Positions 43,979-48,042 of a stretch of 48,042 bases of DNA are shown one piece after another. This DNA is from Fidelibacterota bacterium. GTDB lineage: Bacteria > Fidelibacterota > UBA8477 > JABMPR01. The stretch's first letter is position 1; each line of letters begins with the position of its first letter. A program made the position numbers and the translations under genes. The DNA lies in NCBI GenBank assembly GCA_024278595.1, contig JAJRSW010000102.1:1-48042 (forward strand), read 5' to 3'. The notes under the pieces are model-generated. The model saw only the letters and a program-made list of their open reading frames with translations, ran no database searches and had not been told where the DNA came from.

Positions 43979-45235
43979 ATGGCTGAATCCATCTATGTCT
44001 ATGTTGATTTATCCGGTGAAGCTCAACTGGCCGGGCGATTGTGGATACACAGCAAGGGAAATAAAGAGAGCGCCTCCTTTGAATATGATAAAGCTTGGCT
44101 GGGACTTCCAGAAAGATTCTCACTAGATCCCGCTTTATCATTAGGTGAGGGTTCTTTCCATACCACGCCAGGCAAAGCTTTATTTGGAGCAATTGGGGAC
44201 TCAGCTCCTGATCGCTGGGGACGCACGCTCGTGCAACGAGCAGCTCGACTAGATGCAAACGAAAAGCATGAACCTGTTCGACACCTCAGAGAAGTTGACT
44301 ATTTGCTCAGGGTGAATGATCTGGCACGACAAGGCGCATTACGGTTTTCTCTTAGTGAAGGTGGGGAATTTCTGGCAAACAATAAGTTGGCTAGAATACC
44401 TCCTAGAATCCAACTCCCAAAATTGCTTCATGCTGCAGACACTATTTATACCCACAGTGAAACAGCCGAAGATTTAAAATTGCTGCTCGCACCCGGCTCT
44501 TCATTGGGAGGAGCTCGCCCAAAAGGATCGATATGGGATCATAATTCTCAATTGCTGCTGGCGAAATTCCCCAGAAAGGATGATACCTTTGATGAAGTCG
44601 CCTGGGAGGCTACTACGCTCAGCCTGGCTGGAAAAGCCGGGATTCAAACACCGCAGACAAAACTAATTGAAGTATCTGATCGACATGTATTACTACTTGA
44701 TAGGTTCGATCGAAAAGGCTCTTCCAGGATTCCTTTTCTGTCGGGAATGAGCATGCTGGGGGCTTTAGACCATGAGACCAGAAGTTATTTGGAATTAGTC
44801 GATGCCATTAATCAATTCGGAGCACACCCCAAAAAGGATATCCAGGAACTGTGGAGGAGGATCGTATTCACTGTCCTTGTTACAAATATTGATGATCATA
44901 TGCGTAATCATGGTTTTCTTTATCAGGGAACTAATGGATGGATTTTGTCACCGGTATATGACATTAATCCAGTCCCTGCCGATATAGCTCCAAGAATTCT
45001 CAGGAGCTCAATCAACCTCGATGATAATAGCGCGACCATCGAGAACGCTCTTGACGTATATGACATGTTCGGCCTTTCCTATTCGGATGCCAACCAAATT
45101 ATCAAAGAAGTTTCAAGTGTCACTGCTGACTGGCGTAAGGAAGCCGTCAAATTCGGACTCACTGGAAATGCAATAGATCGGCTGGAGACGGCTTTTGAGC
45201 ACGACGAATTAAGAGCTGCTGAAAAAATCTTTTAG
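43979..45235 (+). CDS. hipA: HipA-type serine/threonine kinase toxin
   Basis: The 418-residue protein has an N-terminal HipA_N domain with an ATP-binding P-loop-like SSLGGARPKG (about 181-190), LLLAKFPRKDD (Lys), LLLDRFDRKG, the catalytic NIDDHMRNHGFL (about 303-314) and SPVYDINP (metal-binding Asp and Asn). HipA kinases phosphorylate glutamyl-tRNA synthetase or a related target, causing growth arrest. AGGAGAG lies before the ATG. All key residues are kept, so it should be active. It lies just outside the att-bounded island. Confidence 0.93.
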   Translation: MAESIYVYVDLSGEAQLAGRLWIHSKGNKESASFEYDKAWLGLPERFSLDPALSLGEGSFHTTPGKALFGAIGDSAPDRWGRTLVQRAARLDANEKHEPVRHLREVDYLLRVNDLARQGALRFSLSEGGEFLANNKLARIPPRIQLPKLLHAADTIYTHSETAEDLKLLLAPGSSLGGARPKGSIWDHNSQLLLAKFPRKDDTFDEVAWEATTLSLAGKAGIQTPQTKLIEVSDRHVLLLDRFDRKGSSRIPFLSGMSMLGALDHETRSYLELVDAINQFGAHPKKDIQELWRRIVFTVLVTNIDDHMRNHGFLYQGTNGWILSPVYDINPVPADIAPRILRSSINLDDNSATIENALDVYDMFGLSYSDANQIIKEVSSVTADWRKEAVKFGLTGNAIDRLETAFEHDELRAAEKIF

Positions 45236-45387
45236 CCCAATCTGTAGAGATTTTTCAAGTTTATCAATGATGACTGTTTCTACAGAAGTTTCTTGATGTA
45301 GCTGTAATAGAGTGAGTTTCAGTAACTTATACCAAACATGAAAATCATTGAAAATTTGTAGCAAAAAGTAATATTTTAGATGTCAAG

Positions 45388-46488
45388 CTACCAGGACTCA
45401 ACATAACCCTTATTAACCAACAGCTCAGCGGTCAAAATAGCACCGCCGGCAGCCCCCCGAACCGTATTGTGCGATAAGGCCACAAATCTGATATGGAAAA
45501 ATTTATCCCGGACTAATCGTCCAATGGTGATGGCCATCCCTTTGCCATTATTCACATCCAGGCGGACCTGGGGACGATCTTCCTCTTCCCGATAAATTAT
45601 TGCCGGTTTGGGAGCTGAAGGAAGCGCCAGTTTTTGTGGTTCACCCTGGAAATTGTTCAGGATGGCCATAATCTCCTGCAGATCAGGGACTTGCTCGGCA
45701 AAATTCAGATACACCAGAGCAGTATGCCCATCCATAACAGGTACGCGTGTACAAAGAGCCGATATCTGAATACTGGCATCAGGCACGATCATCTTTTCAG
45801 TGAGCTTACCCAGTATCTTGGTAGGTTCCAGCTCGGTTTTGGCTTCTTCACCCTCAATAAAAGGAACCACATTCTCGCGCATGCTCTGAGATGTAAGTCC
45901 CTGGTAACCGCCACCCGATAAAGCCTGAAGTGTATTCACCTGTATTTCCTTTACCGGATATCCAGCCGCCCTCAAGGCATGAATAACAACCAGATAGGAC
46001 TGTACCGAACAATTTGGCTTTGAGGCAACAAACCCTGATCTTGGAAGCAAATGGGACCGCTGTTGGGCAGTGATGATATCAAGATGCCGGGCGTTGATCT
46101 CCGGGATGATCATGGGTACGTCATCCGTCCATCGATTCGCTGAACTATTGCTCACCAAGGCATAACCCTTTTTAGCATACGCAAACTCCAATTCACGAGT
46201 TGCCTGTTTATCCCCAAGTTCTGTTGCCGAGAAAAAAAGTTTGACCTCTGCTGAAATATTTTCAAGATCCAGGACATCCCGGATCGTAATATTTTCCACA
46301 CTCCCAGGCAGATCAGTATCCATTAGCCACCGCCCCGCCACCGCAGTCTGATATGACTTACCAGCAGAACGAGAGGAAGCGGCCAGATCGCGAATCTCAA
46401 ACCAGGGATGGTTCGCCAGGAGACGAATATAATTTTGCCCCACAACACCCGTTGCTCCCAGAATCCCCACTGCAATCTTGTTAGTCAC
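45388..46488 (-). CDS. asd: Aspartate-semialdehyde dehydrogenase
   Basis: From GTG 46488 the 366-residue enzyme reduces aspartyl phosphate to the semialdehyde. It has the NADP motif GILGATGVVGQNYIRLL, the active-site Cys in ASKPNCSVQSYL, and the later GGGYQGLTSQSM (substrate region), matching the archaeal/fungal type. The GTG is chosen because GAGGAG lies 7 nt before it and because it overlaps the lysC stop by 8 nt (GTGACTAA). The longer reading from TTG 46503 would overlap the ribosome site itself. Confidence 0.95.
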   Translation of the reverse strand: MTNKIAVGILGATGVVGQNYIRLLANHPWFEIRDLAASSRSAGKSYQTAVAGRWLMDTDLPGSVENITIRDVLDLENISAEVKLFFSATELGDKQATRELEFAYAKKGYALVSNSSANRWTDDVPMIIPEINARHLDIITAQQRSHLLPRSGFVASKPNCSVQSYLVVIHALRAAGYPVKEIQVNTLQALSGGGYQGLTSQSMRENVVPFIEGEEAKTELEPTKILGKLTEKMIVPDASIQISALCTRVPVMDGHTALVYLNFAEQVPDLQEIMAILNNFQGEPQKLALPSAPKPAIIYREEEDRPQVRLDVNNGKGMAITIGRLVRDKFFHIRFVALSHNTVRGAAGGAILTAELLVNKGYVESW

Positions 46489-47875
46489 CTGTTTTCTCCT
46501 CAAACAGTTCCCGATGCAGCGCCCTGATAGCGGTCCGGACTTGTTTATCTCTCACAATAAATGAGATGTTGCGTTTAGAAGACCCTTGAGCAATTGCTTC
46601 TACATTGATCCGCTCTTGTCCCAATACATTGAACACAATGCCAGCGATCCCAGGCGTGGTTTGCATACCCTCACCGACTACTGCCACCAGGGAAAGGTCA
46701 TGCTCAAGTCTGATCTTATCGATGTACTTCAGTTCGAGTTCGTAGGCAAATTCTTGTTCAATAGCCTGCACAGCTAAATCTGCCTCAGCGGGTTTCAAGG
46801 CAAAACAGGTGGAGTGTTCACTGAAAGCCTGGGAAACCAGCATTATGCTGATACCCTGCTGAGCCAAACAGGTAAAAAGACGGGCATTAATACCCCTAAC
46901 TCCCACCATACCAGCGCCTTGCAGACGAATCAATGCGATATGGGATACTGAAGATAAACCAACTGTTGTGGTACCTTTTACCAGGCGGTTCGGTACAATT
47001 CGAGAGCCCGGGTGATCTGGATTAAAAGTATTTTTTATGACAATTGGAATATGCTTGTAAAGGGCCGGGATCATGGTGGGTGGAAAGATCACCCTGGCCC
47101 CGGCATGGGATAATTCCATGGCCTCTTCATAGGTGAGCCGGTCGATGGTAGTTGCCTCATCGACCAATCTGGGATTGGCCGTCATGATCCCATCTACATC
47201 TGTCCAGATCTCAATCTCGCCGACATTTAATGCAGCCCCAAAGATACTGGCGGAATAATCCGAGCCACTGCGCCCCAGGGTGGTGGTCGTGCCGGCCTCA
47301 GTGGCTCCCATAAATCCGGTGATCACCTGCAATTTTGAATGCCCTTTCAGATATGCTCTGATCCGGTCATAGGATCGTTGATAATGAACATAGGCATCCC
47401 CAAAATTGGCATCTGTGATAATGACCTGTCTGGCATCCAGGCACTCAGCAACGATACCGGTGTTTTCTAAATTAGCCGTTAAGATGTTGGCTGAAAAACG
47501 TTCACCATAGCTGAGTAGCTCATCCTGCCACTGTAAGAATCGGGCAGGATCTTTTGTGAATTGGGTTAGGGTTTGCTTGAGTTGTGCAGAAATTACTTCA
47601 ATTTTGTTTTGCAGTTCGCTCGGTGTATCCAACGCCAGTTCCTGAATAACGTGCTGGTGGTGATCCAGGATCTGCTTCAATTTCAAGTCAACCCCCTGAT
47701 TGTCCTGAAGGGATTTTGCCAAGCCAAGGAGTTGATCAGTAATGCCACTCAAAGCAGAGACCACAATAAACACCTCATGGTCAGCTCCAATATTCTGCTG
47801 AATGATCCGCGTAACGCGCTGGATGCACGAACCATCAGCAACTGAGCTACCACCAAACTTCAGGATCTTCTTCAT
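46481..47875 (-). CDS. lysC: Aspartate kinase (lysC/thrA type)
   Basis: From ATG 47875 the 464-residue protein phosphorylates aspartate, first step to Lys, Met and Thr. KFGGSSVADGS is at 6-16, GRSGSDYSA (kinase loop) about 200-208, IWTDVDGIMTANPRLVDEA about 225-243, and ACT domains follow (GEGMQTTPGIAG, LGQERINVEAIAQGSSKRNISF), resembling the ThrA/MetL kinases. The frame reads 30 residues further upstream, but those come from the MITE sequence (MPCYPQK...) and are rejected. It is the first gene of lysC-asd; there is no obvious ribosome site. Confidence 0.94.
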   Translation of the reverse strand: MKKILKFGGSSVADGSCIQRVTRIIQQNIGADHEVFIVVSALSGITDQLLGLAKSLQDNQGVDLKLKQILDHHQHVIQELALDTPSELQNKIEVISAQLKQTLTQFTKDPARFLQWQDELLSYGERFSANILTANLENTGIVAECLDARQVIITDANFGDAYVHYQRSYDRIRAYLKGHSKLQVITGFMGATEAGTTTTLGRSGSDYSASIFGAALNVGEIEIWTDVDGIMTANPRLVDEATTIDRLTYEEAMELSHAGARVIFPPTMIPALYKHIPIVIKNTFNPDHPGSRIVPNRLVKGTTTVGLSSVSHIALIRLQGAGMVGVRGINARLFTCLAQQGISIMLVSQAFSEHSTCFALKPAEADLAVQAIEQEFAYELELKYIDKIRLEHDLSLVAVVGEGMQTTPGIAGIVFNVLGQERINVEAIAQGSSKRNISFIVRDKQVRTAIRALHRELFEEKTGD

Positions 47876-47901
47876 AGCTGAATACCGTTTCGCAAACTGA
47901 C

Positions 47902-48042
47902 CTAGTGTCGTGTCAATCGTGTAGTGTGTAATAAGTCGCAGGAATTTTTGCGGATAACAAGGCAAATAAATATGAGTATAGCCATAGCTATGGTTGATTT
48001 ATTTAACGCAGTTAGGCGCAAAAAGGACAAGACTTGGTTGCG
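47902..48042 (+). repeat. Terminal copy B of MITE-like repeat
   Basis: This is the exact inverse of bases 1-141. It starts with CTAGTGTCG at 47902 and runs to the contig end at GGTTGCG. Compared with copy C, it lacks the last 50 or so bases. It sits 26 nt before the lysC start and supplies the false N-terminal extension of that frame. Element copies A and B point outward, so the contig cannot be closed into a circle by these ends. Confidence 0.9.

Noticed and set aside
43614-45235. hipBA as part of the tRNA-Ser island
   Set aside because: It lies outside the second att copy; it may be a separate acquisition.
47876-47965. Thirty extra N-terminal residues of LysC and a 107-residue ORF at 78-401 that begins with the same residues
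   Set aside because: Both are translations of the terminal repeat; LysC homology begins at MKKILKFGG.
1-48042. Circular molecule suggested by matching ends
   Set aside because: The ends are inverted, not direct, copies, so they cannot overlap to close a circle; they are two copies of a repeat.
1-48042. CRISPR array
   Set aside because: No regularly spaced direct repeats of suitable length were seen.

Overview
The window looks like a complete contig from a Gram-negative bacterium of the FCB group, most likely Candidatus Marinimicrobia (Neomarinimicrobiota). This is inferred from type IX-style C-terminal sorting domains (34573-36141, 16321-18675), a dockerin-like tail (36878-37804), LapA/LapB, SPOR and lipoprotein genes, and TGA used both as a stop and, once, apparently as selenocysteine. 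I made no database comparison. Both contig ends are the same 141-bp sequence in inverted orientation. It is the left part of a 197-bp MITE-like element whose only complete (diverged) copy lies at 41230-41426, so the assembly probably broke inside a multicopy repeat.

Layout. 138-5050 (minus): a pyrimidine operon, pyrD-pyrK-pyrEF-pyrB-pyrI, in which OPRT and OMP decarboxylase are fused as in animal UMP synthase. 5210-5468: tRNA-Ala with its promoter and a cluster of hairpins. 6273-8652 (plus): a pilin and three pilin-like genes. 8733-14502: a minus-strand sensor kinase/receiver pair, a decayed group II intron 3' end, and a plus-strand NtrB/NtrC-type pair. 14616-15560: trxB. 15678-21060 (minus): a methyltransferase, a beta-propeller secreted protein and a parallel beta-helix lipoprotein. 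21095-21186 (minus): tRNA-Sec. 21190-24826 (minus): SPOR protein, lapB, lapA, miaB. 24926-26976: a capA-like gene broken by TAA, and an M23 peptidase. 27107-31517 (minus): a small coiled-coil protein, serA, a class V aminotransferase and a DUF1015 gene. 31750-38371 (plus): DUF512 protein, der, a secreted metalloprotease, a YigZ protein, a previously unannotated selenoprotein and tadA.

38462-43321 is a small genomic island. The last 18 nt spanning the 3' end of tRNA-Ser are repeated at 43304-43321, enclosing about 4.8 kb with a TOTE-type primase-helicase, the MITE and an AlbA_2/ATPase-domain gene, but no integrase. A hipBA toxin-antitoxin operon with paired operators follows, then lysC-asd (minus).

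The strongest discovery is 36878-37804. An ORF with its own promoter, Shine-Dalgarno and terminator reads through one in-frame TGA placed as the first residue of a thioredoxin-like U-x-x-C motif, with a hairpin just after the TGA. A tRNA-Sec(UCA) gene lies 16 kb away. Standard gene calling would split or discard this gene.
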